Shown: positions 30,138 to 38,173 of the stretch, in pieces
Layout of the letters: each line of letters begins with the position of its first letter
How positions within the stretch are numbered: the stretch's first letter is position 1
Assembly: GCA_963815965.1 (NCBI GenBank)
Contig: CAWFIT010000001.1
Location: forward strand, 1,122,117-1,186,116
Origin: DASVFB01 sp963815965
Lineage (GTDB): Bacteria; Actinomycetota; Thermoleophilia; Gaiellales; Gaiellaceae
Reading direction: 5' to 3'
DNA: 64,000 bases
The notes under the pieces: model-generated
What the model saw: the letters and a program-made list of their open reading frames with translations, nothing else
What the model was told of the DNA's origin: nothing
Databases searched by the model: none
Made by a program: the position numbers and the translations under genes

Positions 30138-30347
30138 ATGGGCTTCTTCCACACTCTCAGACGGCGGTTCCGTTTCCGGTCGCTCGAGCGAGGTGACTAC
30201 ACCGAGGCGGGGGAGCGCCCCGTCGAGAATCTCGATGCGGGCGCCGTCGCCGCGAATCGTGAGGCCTCCGTCGACATCGGCGGCAGTGCCCCGGGGTACC
30301 CGCCGGGCTACGTGAAGGACTTCGACGACGGCCGTCCGCGTCACTGA
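30138..30347 (+). CDS. Small basic/glycine-rich protein of unknown function
   Basis: A 69-residue frame starting MGFFHTLRRRFRFRSLERGD. The first 20 residues are strongly basic and aromatic, the middle is acidic, and the C-terminus is GGSAPGYPPGYVKDFDDGRP plus RH. It shows no membrane segment. The intact frame, the TANNNT motif ahead of it and the absence of a better overlapping gene support it, but it is short and unrecognised. It could interact with nucleic acid or membrane through the Arg-rich end. Conservation in related genomes would settle whether it is real. Confidence 0.5.
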   Translation: MGFFHTLRRRFRFRSLERGDYTEAGERPVENLDAGAVAANREASVDIGGSAPGYPPGYVKDFDDGRPRH

Positions 30348-30393
30348 CGCTTAGTCCGGCTCGACAAGCCCATTACCCGAGCCCGCAGCCGGT

Positions 30394-30399
30394 TAGTCT
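30394..30399 (+). promoter_or_regulatory. Leaderless-type -10 element of the F420 operon
   Basis: TAGTCT lies seven bases before ATG 30407 of cofC, so transcription would begin at the start codon of the first F420 gene. Confidence 0.5.
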
Positions 30400-30406
30400 C
30401 TGTCAC

Positions 30407-30889
30407 ATGGCGTTGTTCGTCGTGCCCTACCGGGCAGACGGGAAGACTCGGCTTGGCGACCCCGAGATCGCTTTGGCGATGTTCCTCGACGTGCGGTCCG
30501 CGTGCGAGCAGATCGGTGAGGTGCGCATCTGCGACGCGCCCGGCGGCCAGAATGCGGCGCTAGCCGCGATGCTCTCGACGCTCGAAGGGCCGGTCGCGAT
30601 CGTCAACTCTGACGTTCCCTGCGCGACGCCCAACGAGCTCCTGGAGCTCGTCAACGCCGCGCCGGCGCTCGTCGCCGCGGCCGACGGGACGACGAACGCC
30701 ATCGCGCTCGAGGACGCCCGGGACTTTCGGCCGCTCTACGGGCCGGGTAGCGCAGATCGCTTCGGCCTGAAGCAGCTCTACCTCCCCGGCCTGTGCGAGG
30801 ACATCGACACCGAGGAAGACCTGCTGCGCCTCGCCCCATGCGTCGGCTCGAACACGCGGAGCGCGCTGCTCGTTCACGCGCGCGCATGA
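30407..30889 (+). CDS. cofC: 2-phospho-L-lactate (or phosphoenolpyruvate) guanylyltransferase, compact form
   Basis: CofC/FbiD activates phospholactate or PEP with GTP in F420 synthesis. The intact frame is only 160 residues, against roughly 200-220 in most homologues. Retained motifs are the N-terminal strand ALFVVPYRADGKTRL (Lys/Arg for GTP), VAIVNSDVPCATPNELLELV (the metal/phosphate NSDVP turn), VAAADGTTNAIAL, PLYGPGSADRFGLKQL and LCEDIDTEEDLLRL. The shortage lies mainly in the segment between strand 1 and the NSDVP turn. The start is fixed by a -10 motif and the F420 context. The end overlaps cofD as ATGA. The family call rests on the motif order and on its operon partners. Confidence 0.85.
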   Translation: MALFVVPYRADGKTRLGDPEIALAMFLDVRSACEQIGEVRICDAPGGQNAALAAMLSTLEGPVAIVNSDVPCATPNELLELVNAAPALVAAADGTTNAIALEDARDFRPLYGPGSADRFGLKQLYLPGLCEDIDTEEDLLRLAPCVGSNTRSALLVHARA

Positions 30890-31791
30890 ACGTCTGCGTA
30901 TTGAGCGGCGGCTTCGGCGGCGCGAAGCTCGTCCGCGCGCTCGTCGAGACCCTCGGCGGCCCGAACGTGACCGCGATCGTGAACGTAGGCGACGACCTCG
31001 AGGCCCTCGGCCTCCACGTCTCTCCCGACCTCGACAGCGTCCTCTACGCGCTCGCGGGGCTGATGGACGAGCAGCGCGGATGGGGACGCGCCGACGAGAC
31101 CTGGAACGCGCTCGAGACCGTGTCCCGCCTCGGCGGCACGGACTGGTTCAAGCTCGGCGACCGCGACCTCGGCCTGCATCTTCTGCGCACGCAGGCGTTG
31201 CGCTCCGGCGAGCCGCTGTCTGCGTTCACGGCACGCGCTAGTCGCGCGCTCGGCGTCGATGCAACGCTGCTCCCCGCGACGGACGACGAGCTGCGAACGT
31301 TCGTCGTGACGCCCGCCGGCACGTTCGACTTCCAGGAGTGGTTCGTCGCCCGCGGGCATCGCGACGACGTTGACGCCGTCGATGTGCGCGGCGAGGCTAG
31401 CCCCGCCCCCGGCGTGCTCGAGGCGCTCGCGTCCGCCGACCTGCTGCTGATCGGGCCGAGCAATCCGTATGTCAGCGTCGGCCCGATTCTCGCGGTGGGC
31501 GAGATCCGCGCCGCGATCGAGCAGCGGCGCGTCCCGTGTGTGGCCGTGAGCCCGCTCGTCGGCGGGCGCGCCGTCAAAGGCCCGGCCGACCGGATGCTCG
31601 CGCGACTGGCCGGCGGCACGTCGCCCGCTCACGTCGCATCCTGCTACGAGGGTCTGATCGACGCGCTCGTCGTCGACGAGCACGACAACGCATCCGGGCT
31701 CGACGTGCAGGCGATCGTGACCGGGACATTGATGATCGACGCGGAGTCGCGGCGGCGCGTTGCCGACGCGGCGTTGTCCGTCGCCGCATGA
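30886..31791 (+). CDS. cofD: 2-phospho-L-lactate transferase (FbiA/CofD)
   Basis: This enzyme transfers the phospholactate or PEP moiety from the GDP-activated donor to FO, giving (dehydro) F420-0. The intact 301-residue protein is of normal length. It has MNVCVLSGGFGGAKLVRALV (GDP/phosphate loop), TAIVNVGDDLEALGLHVSPD, LDSVLYALAGL, DWFKLGDRDLGLHLLRTQAL, LLIGPSNPYVSVGPILAVGE and CVAVSPLVGGRAVKGPADRM. These match the FO-binding and Mg-binding stretches of the family. It overlaps cofC and npdG by ATGA junctions, showing a tightly coupled operon. Confidence 0.93.
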   Translation: MNVCVLSGGFGGAKLVRALVETLGGPNVTAIVNVGDDLEALGLHVSPDLDSVLYALAGLMDEQRGWGRADETWNALETVSRLGGTDWFKLGDRDLGLHLLRTQALRSGEPLSAFTARASRALGVDATLLPATDDELRTFVVTPAGTFDFQEWFVARGHRDDVDAVDVRGEASPAPGVLEALASADLLLIGPSNPYVSVGPILAVGEIRAAIEQRRVPCVAVSPLVGGRAVKGPADRMLARLAGGTSPAHVASCYEGLIDALVVDEHDNASGLDVQAIVTGTLMIDAESRRRVADAALSVAA

Positions 31792-32393
31792 GAGTCGCGA
31801 TCTTGGGCGGGACGGGTAAGTTCGGGCGCGCCCTCGCGACGCGGTTGGCCGCGGTCGGCGACGACGTGGTGATCGGTTCGCGCGACGCGGAGCGCGCGCG
31901 TGAGATCGCCGAGCAGGTGGGCGTGCGCGGGGCGCGCAACGATGACGTTGGTGACGTCGACCTCGTCGTCCTCGCCGTCGAGGCAGGCGCCGCGCTGGCG
32001 ACCGTGCGCGACCTGACGCTCGAGGCGCCGCTGTTGTCGGTCGCCTCCGAAGTGTCGTTCGAGGCGGGGCTCGCGCGACCGGTAGTCGAGGGCAAGTCGA
32101 TCGCCGAGCGGGTCGCCGAGATCGTCGACGTGGAGGTCGCCGCCGGGCTGCATTCGCTCGCTGCCATGAAGATTGCCGCGTCGCCGCCCGAGGAGGACGT
32201 CTTCGTCTGCGGCGACGACGCGGAGTCGAAGCGCCTGGCGCTCGAGCTCGCCGCGAAGATCGTCGCCGGCCGCGCGATCGACGCAGGCCCGCTCGCGGCT
32301 GCGCGCGCGCTCGAAGCGCTGACCGCCGTGCTCGTGAACGTGAACCGGGCCTACAAGACGCACGCGGGTCTGCGCGTCACCGGCCTTCCGTGA
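31788..32393 (+). CDS. npdG: NADPH-dependent F420 reductase (Fno/NpdG)
   Basis: This enzyme exchanges hydride between NADP(H) and F420. The intact 201-residue protein is Rossmann-type: MRVAILGGTGKFGRALATRL (GGTGxxGxxL), VVIGSRDAERAREIAEQVG (NADP 2'-phosphate-binding SR), DVDLVVLAVEAGAALATVRD, EVAAGLHSLAAMKIA and a C-terminal VLVNVNRAYKTHAGLRVTGL. The GGTGxxG and IGSRD motifs are those of F420-linked reductases rather than 6-phosphogluconate-type enzymes. It has ATGA-like overlap with cofD and a four-base overlap with cofE. Its presence means that reduced F420 is interconverted with NADPH in this organism. Confidence 0.9.
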   Translation: MRVAILGGTGKFGRALATRLAAVGDDVVIGSRDAERAREIAEQVGVRGARNDDVGDVDLVVLAVEAGAALATVRDLTLEAPLLSVASEVSFEAGLARPVVEGKSIAERVAEIVDVEVAAGLHSLAAMKIAASPPEEDVFVCGDDAESKRLALELAAKIVAGRAIDAGPLAAARALEALTAVLVNVNRAYKTHAGLRVTGLP

Positions 32394-33119
32394 CGCTGAC
32401 CGTCTCCCCGCTCGAGGGCCTGCCGGAGGTCGAGCCCGGCGCCGACCTCGCAAGCCTTGTGACAACGTGTCACTTGGTCGAGGAGGGGGACGTCCTCGTG
32501 CTCGCGCAGAAGGTCGTGTCCAAGGCCGAAGGGCGCGTCGTCCGCCTCGACGAGGTCGAGCCCTCCGACCGCGCGCGCGAGCTCGCGGGACGCCGACGGC
32601 GACCCGCGCCAGGTCGAGGTCGTGCTTCGCGAGTCCGTCCGCATCGTGCGAGCGCGGGGGTCGCTCGTGATCGCCGAGACGCGGCACGGCTTCGTCTGCG
32701 CCTCCGCGGGCGTCGACGCGTCGAACGCGCCGGAGGCAGGAACGGTCGTCGTGCTGCCGCTCGATCCCGACGCCTCCGCGCGAGGCATTCGCGCTCGCAT
32801 CCGCGAGCTGACCGGCCGGACTGTCGCGGTGATCATCAGCGACTCGTTCGGACGCCCGTGGCGCCAGGGAACGACGGATGTCGCCATCGGCGTCGCCGGA
32901 CTCGCGCCGCTCCTCGACCTCCGTGGCAAGCGCGACGCCGTCGGCTACGAGCTCCGGTCGACGCAGATCGCCGTCGCCGACGAGCTGGCCGGCGCCGCGG
33001 AGCTCGTGATGGGGAAGACGAACGGCATCCCCGGCGCCGTGATTCGTGGGTTCGCTTCTGCGGGCGACGGCTCGGCGCGCGAGCTCGTCATGCCAGCCGA
33101 GCGCGACCTCTTTCGCTGA
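32390..33119 (+). CDS. cofE: Coenzyme F420-0:L-glutamate ligase (CofE/FbiB N-domain), one frameshift
   Basis: CofE adds glutamates to F420-0 using GTP. About 243 residues are encoded: VTLTVSPLEGLPEVEPGADL, DVLVLAQKVVSKAEGRVVRL, SLVIAETRHGFVCASAGVDA, NAPEAGTVVVLPLDPDASA, VAVIISDSFGRPWRQGTTDV and AIGVAGLAPLLDLRGKRDAV. There is no C-terminal nitroreductase-like FbiB domain, so it is the short CofE form. One indel near 32590 shifts the frame. The segment SLVTTCHLVEE, encoded by the repeated palindrome word, occupies the place where homologues carry an ordinary helix. GTG 32390 overlaps npdG. Confidence 0.92.
32459..32477. repeat. Second copy of the 19-bp palindromic word, inside cofE
   Basis: GTGACAACGTGTCACTTGG is identical to 928-946. 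The left arm is imperfect here (CCTTGTGACA against CCAAGTGACA), so eight of ten arm positions pair. It is translated in cofE as VTTCHL. Confidence 0.75.
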
Positions 33120-33121
33120 GC

Positions 33122-33736
33122 ATGAGCGGACGCGAGCAGACGCTGCGGCGGGACGATCTTCTCGACGACCCCCTTCGCCAGTTCGCCGCCTGGTACGGCC
33201 AGGCGCAGACGGAAGGGCTGCCGCTACCCGAGGCGTGCGCGCTCGCCACTGCGGCGAGCGACGGGCAGCCCTCCGTGCGGATGGTGCTGATGAAGGACGT
33301 GGACGAGCGCGGCTTCGTCTTCGGCACGAGCTACACGAGTCGCAAGGGCCGCGAGCTCGCCGAGAACGAGCGCGCCGCGCTACTTTTCTACTGGCATCCG
33401 CTCGGACGCCAGGTGCGCGTCGAGGGCAGGGCGGAGCGGGTCGCTCCCGAGGAGTCCGACGACATCTTTCTCGCGCGGCCGCGTGACAGCCGGATCAGTG
33501 CTCTCGCGTCGCGGCAGAGCGAACCGCTCGCCTCGCGCGAGCAGCTCGAGGCGCGAGTGCGTGCGCTCGACGCGGAGCTCGAAGGCCGCGAGGTCGAGCG
33601 GCCGCCGTTCTGGGGCGGCTATCGAGTCGTGCCCGACGAGCTCGAGTTCTGGCAGCACCGCGAGAACCGCCTGCACATCCGCTTCGTCTACCGGCGCCGC
33701 GGCGACGGCTGGGAGATCGAGCAACTTCAGCCCTGA
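33122..33736 (+). CDS. pdxH: Pyridoxamine/pyridoxine 5'-phosphate oxidase
   Basis: An FMN enzyme that oxidises PNP or PMP to pyridoxal 5'-phosphate. The intact 204-residue protein has normal length. It has PSVRMVLMKDVDERGFVFGT (FMN and phosphate contacts), SYTSRKGRELAENERAALLF, RQVRVEGRAERVAPEESDDI, RPRDSRISALASRQSEPLAS, PPFWGGYRVVPDELEFWQHR and the C-terminal RLHIRFVYRR substrate-binding arginines. ATG 33122 lies two bases after the cofE stop. It is the last gene of the F420 operon. The complete PdxH C-terminal signature rules out the related F420-dependent split-barrel enzymes. Confidence 0.95.
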   Translation: MSGREQTLRRDDLLDDPLRQFAAWYGQAQTEGLPLPEACALATAASDGQPSVRMVLMKDVDERGFVFGTSYTSRKGRELAENERAALLFYWHPLGRQVRVEGRAERVAPEESDDIFLARPRDSRISALASRQSEPLASREQLEARVRALDAELEGREVERPPFWGGYRVVPDELEFWQHRENRLHIRFVYRRRGDGWEIEQLQP

Positions 33737-33739
33737 GGT

Positions 33740-34792
33740 CTAGGAAAGGGCGAGCTGCGTGTGGCCTTCGAAGCCCTTCAGGCCGACGCCGACGAGGCGT
33801 AGCGCGCCCGGGCGGTCGGCGAGAGCTCGATCGAGCAGGCGGCACGCGACGTCCCCGATGGTCTCCGCGTCGTCGACGGCGACGTCGAGCGTCAGCGAGC
33901 GTGTCCTGATCGCGAAGTCCGGGTAGCGCAGCTTCGTCGTCACGGTGCGCGCGGCCTGGCCCTCACGGCGGAGGTGCTCGGCGAGGCGCTCCGCCATCCT
34001 GCGCAGCTCGGCGTGCAGGAGCGCGGGCTCGGCGATGTCGCGCGGAAACGTCTCCTCGTTCGAAATCGAGATCCGCTCGATGATCGTCTCGACCGGCCGC
34101 GGATCGATGCCGCGGGCACGGTCGCGCAGCAGCCTGCCGACCTTCCCCGGCAGGAGCGCGCGTAGCGCGTCGTCGTCGAGTGCGGCGAGCGCGCCGACTG
34201 TCTCGATGCCCGCGCGCGCGAGTCGTTCCGCGCTGCGCGGGCCGACGCCCGGCAGCTTGCGCACGGCGAGCGGCCCGAGGAACGCCGGCTCTCGGCCGGG
34301 GAGGACGACCGTGATGCCGCCGGGCTTGCGGGTGTCGGACGCGACCTTCGCGACGACCTTGGACGTCGCAACGCCGAGCGAGCACGTGAGCTGCGTCGTT
34401 CCGCGTACGGCCGTCTGGACGGCGTCGGCGAGCTCTCGCGCGCGCAGGAAGTCGCGCGCGCCCTCCGTGAGATCGAGGTATCCCTCGTCGAGGCCGGTGC
34501 GCTCGACAGTCGGCACGATCGCGCGCACGCTCTCCCAGACCGCGCGCGAGTACTCGCGATACAGCGAGTGGCGTGGCCGCACGAAGACGGCGTGGGGGCA
34601 GCGCCGCAGCGCTTCGGCGGCGCTCATCGCCGAGTGGATCCCGAAGCCGCGGGCGACGTAGTTCGCGGTCGCGACGACGCCGCGGCCGTGCGGATCACCC
34701 CCGACGATCAGCGGCTGCGTCCGCAGCGACGGATCCTCGAGCTCCTCGACCGCGGCGAAGAACGCGTCCAGGTCGAGGTGGGCGAGGATCAT
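33740..34792 (-). CDS. dinB: DNA polymerase IV (Y-family)
   Basis: An error-prone translesion polymerase, intact at 350 residues from ATG 34792. It has MILAHLDLDAFFAAVEELED (first catalytic Asp), PLIVGGDPHGRGVVATANYV, ARGFGIHSAMSAAEALRRCP, RTGLDEGYLDLTEG (second Asp/Glu), TCSLGVATSKVVAKVASDTR and the helix-hairpin-helix LPGVGPRSAERLARAGIETV. The little-finger region follows and it ends HTQLALS, close to the QLxLF clamp-binding peptide though it stops short of the usual final residue. The GLDEGYLD in place of the common SIDEAYLD is a mild variation. Start choice: a TAGCCT motif six bases before ATG 34792 disfavours GTG 34798. It converges with pdxH four bases away. Confidence 0.93.
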   Translation of the reverse strand: MILAHLDLDAFFAAVEELEDPSLRTQPLIVGGDPHGRGVVATANYVARGFGIHSAMSAAEALRRCPHAVFVRPRHSLYREYSRAVWESVRAIVPTVERTGLDEGYLDLTEGARDFLRARELADAVQTAVRGTTQLTCSLGVATSKVVAKVASDTRKPGGITVVLPGREPAFLGPLAVRKLPGVGPRSAERLARAGIETVGALAALDDDALRALLPGKVGRLLRDRARGIDPRPVETIIERISISNEETFPRDIAEPALLHAELRRMAERLAEHLRREGQAARTVTTKLRYPDFAIRTRSLTLDVAVDDAETIGDVACRLLDRALADRPGALRLVGVGLKGFEGHTQLALS

Positions 34793-34798
34793 GCGCAC

Positions 34799-34804
34799 AG
34801 GCTA
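34799..34804 (-). promoter_or_regulatory. Leaderless-type -10 element before dinB
   Basis: On the minus strand TAGCCT lies six bases before ATG 34792. It supports that start over GTG 34798. Confidence 0.4.
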
Positions 34805-34829
34805 CGCAGCCGCCGGGACGGGGCCCATC

Positions 34830-35256
34830 TCAGGCGAGGCGGCCGAGCACCGCGCCGAAAAGGGCGTGACGCCACGTGGCCTGAGCGAAGGCACGCGGGT
34901 TCGTCAGAAGCCGCGGGATCCCGGGCTGGCCACGCGCAGGGTGGTACCGGTCGATGAAATAGCAGAGTGGGTAGAGAGCCGCGTGCTCGGCGAGCGCCAT
35001 CCCGAGCTGCGAGCCTGCGCCGGTCCGTCCCTAGCATGCGTTGCGCCTCGTGGAAGGCAAGGCCGAACATTGCGCCGTTGAGCGTGTGAATCGCAAGCCC
35101 CGCCGCGCGCCAACGATCGCCCTGCGTGACGAGCTTCCCGAGCACGGCCACGTCCGAGTAGTCGCAGCGAAAGAGCCGCTGGTCGAACGGCTCCTGCGCC
35201 GCCCACACGACTGCGGCCGCCGATCCAGCGACGGCAGAACGCCAGCGCCCCGTCAC
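34830..35256 (-). CDS. Small possible membrane protein of unknown function, one frameshift
   Basis: About 141 residues after one correction near 35020. GTG 35256 starts MTGRWRSAVAGSAAAVVWAA, a weakly hydrophobic beginning. It is followed by QEPFDQRLFRCDYSDVAVLG, KLVTQGDRWRAAGLAIHTLN, GAMFGLAFHEAQRML, then after the shift AEHAALYPLCYFIDRYHPAR and LTNPRAFAQATWRHALFGAV, ending LGRLA at 34830. The pattern of several short hydrophobic segments with conserved-looking H, R and D/N residues resembles a small membrane enzyme, but no family is recognised. It lies between nrdJ (with a terminator between) and dinB. Confidence 0.6.
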
Positions 35257-35292
35257 GGTGTGCAGTCTTCCGCAGCGCTTCGACGCCGAAAC

Positions 35293-35322
35293 GACGAAGG
35301 GCGCCTCGCGGCGCCCTTCGTC
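35293..35322. terminator. Perfect 13-bp-stem hairpin after nrdJ
   Basis: GACGAAGGGCGCC, loop TCGC, then the exact reverse complement. It begins 20 bases beyond the nrdJ stop on the minus strand, and the downstream minus-strand sequence starts with a short T tract (CGTTTCGG). It should terminate nrdJ transcription and insulate the small gene behind it. Confidence 0.75.
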
Positions 35323-35341
35323 AATGCGCTAGCGCGTGCGG

Positions 35342-38086
35342 CTAGCTGCAACCGGTGTTCGTACCGCAATCGCGGCACGTGTAACACGAGCCCGTGCGGA
35401 TCATGCGGCCGCCGCAGCGGGCGCACTCCACCGCGTCCTCCCAGCTGTTGAACAGCGCGGTCTGGCCGGGCGGCGGCGCCTCGACCGGCGCGGCCGCGGC
35501 CTGGGCATCCGCCGCGGCATACGCCGAAGCCATCTTGGCACGCACCTCCGGCGAGAGGATCCCGATCTCCTCCTGCTGCTCGACGGTGAGGAACTTCTTG
35601 CCCATCCAGCGGAAGACGTAGTCGACGATCGACTTCGCGACGCGGATGTCCGCGTCGTTCGTCATCCCGCTCGGCTCGAAGCGCATGTGCGCGAACTTCG
35701 AGACGTAGACCTCGAGCGGCACGCCGTACTGGAGGCCGAGCGACACCGAGATCATGAACGAGTTCATGAGACCGGCAAGCGTCGTGCCTTCCTTGGCGAT
35801 GTCGACGAAGATGTCGCCGGGCGTCCCGTCCTCGTAGAGGCCGACGTGGATGTACCCCTCGTAGTCTCCGACGCGGAACTTGCGGCCGACCTCGGTGCGA
35901 TCCTCGGGCAGCCGCTTGCGCTCGCGCAGCGGCACCGGCGGCGCTGCCGCGGCCTCCTTCTTGCCCGAGAGCGGCTGCGCGACCTTGCAGTTGTCGCGGT
36001 AGATCGCGATCGCCTTCACGCCGAGCTTCCACGCGTCGAGCCAGAGCTGCGCCACCTCGTCGACGGTCGCCGTCTCCGGCAGGTTCACCGTCTTGGAGAT
36101 TGCGCCCGAGATGAACGGCTGCGTGGCGCCCATCATCTTCACGTGGCCGCCGTAGTGGATCGCGCGCTCGCCGACCGCGCAGTCGAACACGGGGTAGTGC
36201 TCGGCCTTGACATACGGCGCGCCGACGACGGAGTTGCGCTCATCGATCCACGCGACGATCTCGTCGACCTCGTCCGGCGCGTAGCCGAGCTTCTCGAGCC
36301 CGAGCGGGACGGTGCGGTTGACGATCGTGATCTCGCCGCCGCCGACGAGCTTCTTGGACTTGACGAGCGAGAAGTCCGGCTCGACGCCCGTCGTGTCGCA
36401 GTCCATCATGAAGCTGATCGTCCCGGTCGGCGCGAGCACCGTCGCCTGCGCGTTGCGGTAGCCGTTGACCTCGCCGAGATCGAGCGTGTCGTCCCACGCC
36501 TTGCGGCAAGCCGAGAGCAGATCGCTCGGCACGGACTCGGCCGTCTCGATGTTCCCGACTGCGGCGCGGTGCATCGACATCACGCCGAGCATCGCCGCCG
36601 CGTTCTTGCGGTAGCCGGCGAACGGGCCGAGTCTCCCGGCGATCTCGGCCGACTTGCGGTAGGCGCGGCCGGTCATGAGCGCGGTCACGGCCGCCGCGTA
36701 GGCGCGCCCTTCGTCGGAGTCGTACGGCAGGCCGCGCGCCATCAGCAGCGCGCCGAGGTTCGCGTAGCCGAGGCCGAGCTGCCTGTAGGCCTTGGCGTTC
36801 TTCTCGATTTCGGGCGTCGGATAGGACGAGTACCCGACGAGGATCTCCTGTGCGAGGAACACAGTGTCGACCGCGTGCTCGTATGCCTCGACGTCGAGCT
36901 CGCCGTCCTCGCGGCGGAACTTCATCAGGTTCAGCGACGCGAGGTTGCACGCGCTGTCGTCGATCGACATGTACTCGCTGCACGGATTCGACGCGTTGAT
37001 GCGCGACGTGTTCGGCAGCGTGTGCCACTTGTTGATCGTCGTGTCGTACTGCACGCCCGGGTCGGCGCACTTCCACGCCGCCTCGGCCATGTCGCGGAGG
37101 ATCTTCTTCGCCTCGACCGTCTCGACCACCGTCCCGTCGGTGCGCGCCGTCAGGTTCCACTCGCGTCCGTCGGCGGCCGCCTCCATGAACGTGTCGGTGA
37201 CGCGTACCGAGTTGTTCGCGTTCTGGTACTGGATCGACGCCCAGTCGGGGCTGTCGAGCGACATGTCGTAGCCGGCCGCCTCGAGGACGCGAGCCTTCTC
37301 CTCCTCGTGCGCCTTGCACCAGATGAACTCCTCGATGTCCGGGTGGTCGACGTCGAGGACGACCATCTTTGCCGCTCGCCGCGTCTTGCCACCTGACTTG
37401 ATCGTGCCGGCGGACGCGTCGGCGCCGCGCATGAAGGAGACGGGGCCGGACGCGTAGCCGCCCTTCGACAGTTGCTCCTTCGAGGAGCGAAGCTTCGACA
37501 GGTTGACCCCGGAGCCGGAACCGCCGCGGAAGATGACGCCCTCGCGCCTGATCCAGTCGAGGATCGACTCCATCGAGTCGTCGATCGAGAGGATGAAGCA
37601 CGCCGAGCACTGCGGCTTCTCCTCGAAGCCGACGTTGAACCACACAGGCGAGTTGAAGGCCGCGAGCTGGTGGACGAGGATGAACTTCAGCTCGTCCTCG
37701 AACGTCTGCGCGTCCTCCTCGTTCGCGAAGTAGCCGCCCGTGCGGCCCCAGGTGCCGACCGTGTCGACGATGCGGCCGATCATCTGCTTGACGCTCCGCT
37801 CGCGGTCGGGCGAGCCCATGCGCCCGCGGAAGTACTTCTGGGCGACGATGTTCGTCGCCGTCTGCGACCAGAATTTCGGGAACTCGACGCCCTTCTGCTC
37901 GAACACGGGCTTGTCCTTGCCGGGGATGAAGGCGTCGCGCGTCTCCCATTCGACCTCGTCGAACGGGTCGCGCCCGGGAATCGTGAAGTAGCGGCGAACG
38001 CCGAGCTGTGCGCCGTCGTCGACGACGGTGTTCGCGGCCGTGGAGGCCGAGGTTTGGGCAGTCTGAGTCTCGTCGGCGGTCGCCAT
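35342..38086 (-). CDS. nrdJ: Vitamin B12-dependent ribonucleotide reductase (class II)
   Basis: This enzyme reduces ribonucleotides to deoxyribonucleotides using adenosylcobalamin. The frame is open for 914 residues with no indel. Motifs include FTIPGRDPFDEVEWETRDAF, GYFANEEDAQTFEDELKFI, AFNSPVWFNVGFEEKPQCSA (first thiyl-relay region), REGVIFRGGSGSGVNLSKLR, NPCSEYMSIDDSACNLASLN (active-site Cys), ATVLAPTGTISFMMDCDTTG (P-loop-like barrel motif) and a C-terminal CARCGGRMIRTGSCYTCRDC zinc-finger-like tail carrying the redox cysteines. The strong SD GGAGGA sits before ATG 38086. A cobalamin requirement follows. It ends 20 bases before a perfect hairpin. Confidence 0.96.
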   Translation of the reverse strand: MATADETQTAQTSASTAANTVVDDGAQLGVRRYFTIPGRDPFDEVEWETRDAFIPGKDKPVFEQKGVEFPKFWSQTATNIVAQKYFRGRMGSPDRERSVKQMIGRIVDTVGTWGRTGGYFANEEDAQTFEDELKFILVHQLAAFNSPVWFNVGFEEKPQCSACFILSIDDSMESILDWIRREGVIFRGGSGSGVNLSKLRSSKEQLSKGGYASGPVSFMRGADASAGTIKSGGKTRRAAKMVVLDVDHPDIEEFIWCKAHEEEKARVLEAAGYDMSLDSPDWASIQYQNANNSVRVTDTFMEAAADGREWNLTARTDGTVVETVEAKKILRDMAEAAWKCADPGVQYDTTINKWHTLPNTSRINASNPCSEYMSIDDSACNLASLNLMKFRREDGELDVEAYEHAVDTVFLAQEILVGYSSYPTPEIEKNAKAYRQLGLGYANLGALLMARGLPYDSDEGRAYAAAVTALMTGRAYRKSAEIAGRLGPFAGYRKNAAAMLGVMSMHRAAVGNIETAESVPSDLLSACRKAWDDTLDLGEVNGYRNAQATVLAPTGTISFMMDCDTTGVEPDFSLVKSKKLVGGGEITIVNRTVPLGLEKLGYAPDEVDEIVAWIDERNSVVGAPYVKAEHYPVFDCAVGERAIHYGGHVKMMGATQPFISGAISKTVNLPETATVDEVAQLWLDAWKLGVKAIAIYRDNCKVAQPLSGKKEAAAAPPVPLRERKRLPEDRTEVGRKFRVGDYEGYIHVGLYEDGTPGDIFVDIAKEGTTLAGLMNSFMISVSLGLQYGVPLEVYVSKFAHMRFEPSGMTNDADIRVAKSIVDYVFRWMGKKFLTVEQQEEIGILSPEVRAKMASAYAAADAQAAAAPVEAPPPGQTALFNSWEDAVECARCGGRMIRTGSCYTCRDCGTNTGCS

Positions 38087-38173
38087 TCTGTCTTCCTCCA
38101 GGCTAGCTTTCCAGGGGTAAATTGCGGGGTCCGGAGGCTAGTGCCACGACCGGACGGAACCAGTCCGCGCCGG

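Noticed and set aside
30793..30885. An upstream-extended cofD start
   Set aside because: The extension is out-of-frame cofC sequence; ATG 30886 gives the family N-terminus and an ATGA overlap.
35336..37396. A 686-residue open frame on the plus strand opposite nrdJ
   Set aside because: It is the antisense shadow of nrdJ, rich in R, V and D repeats with no family signature.
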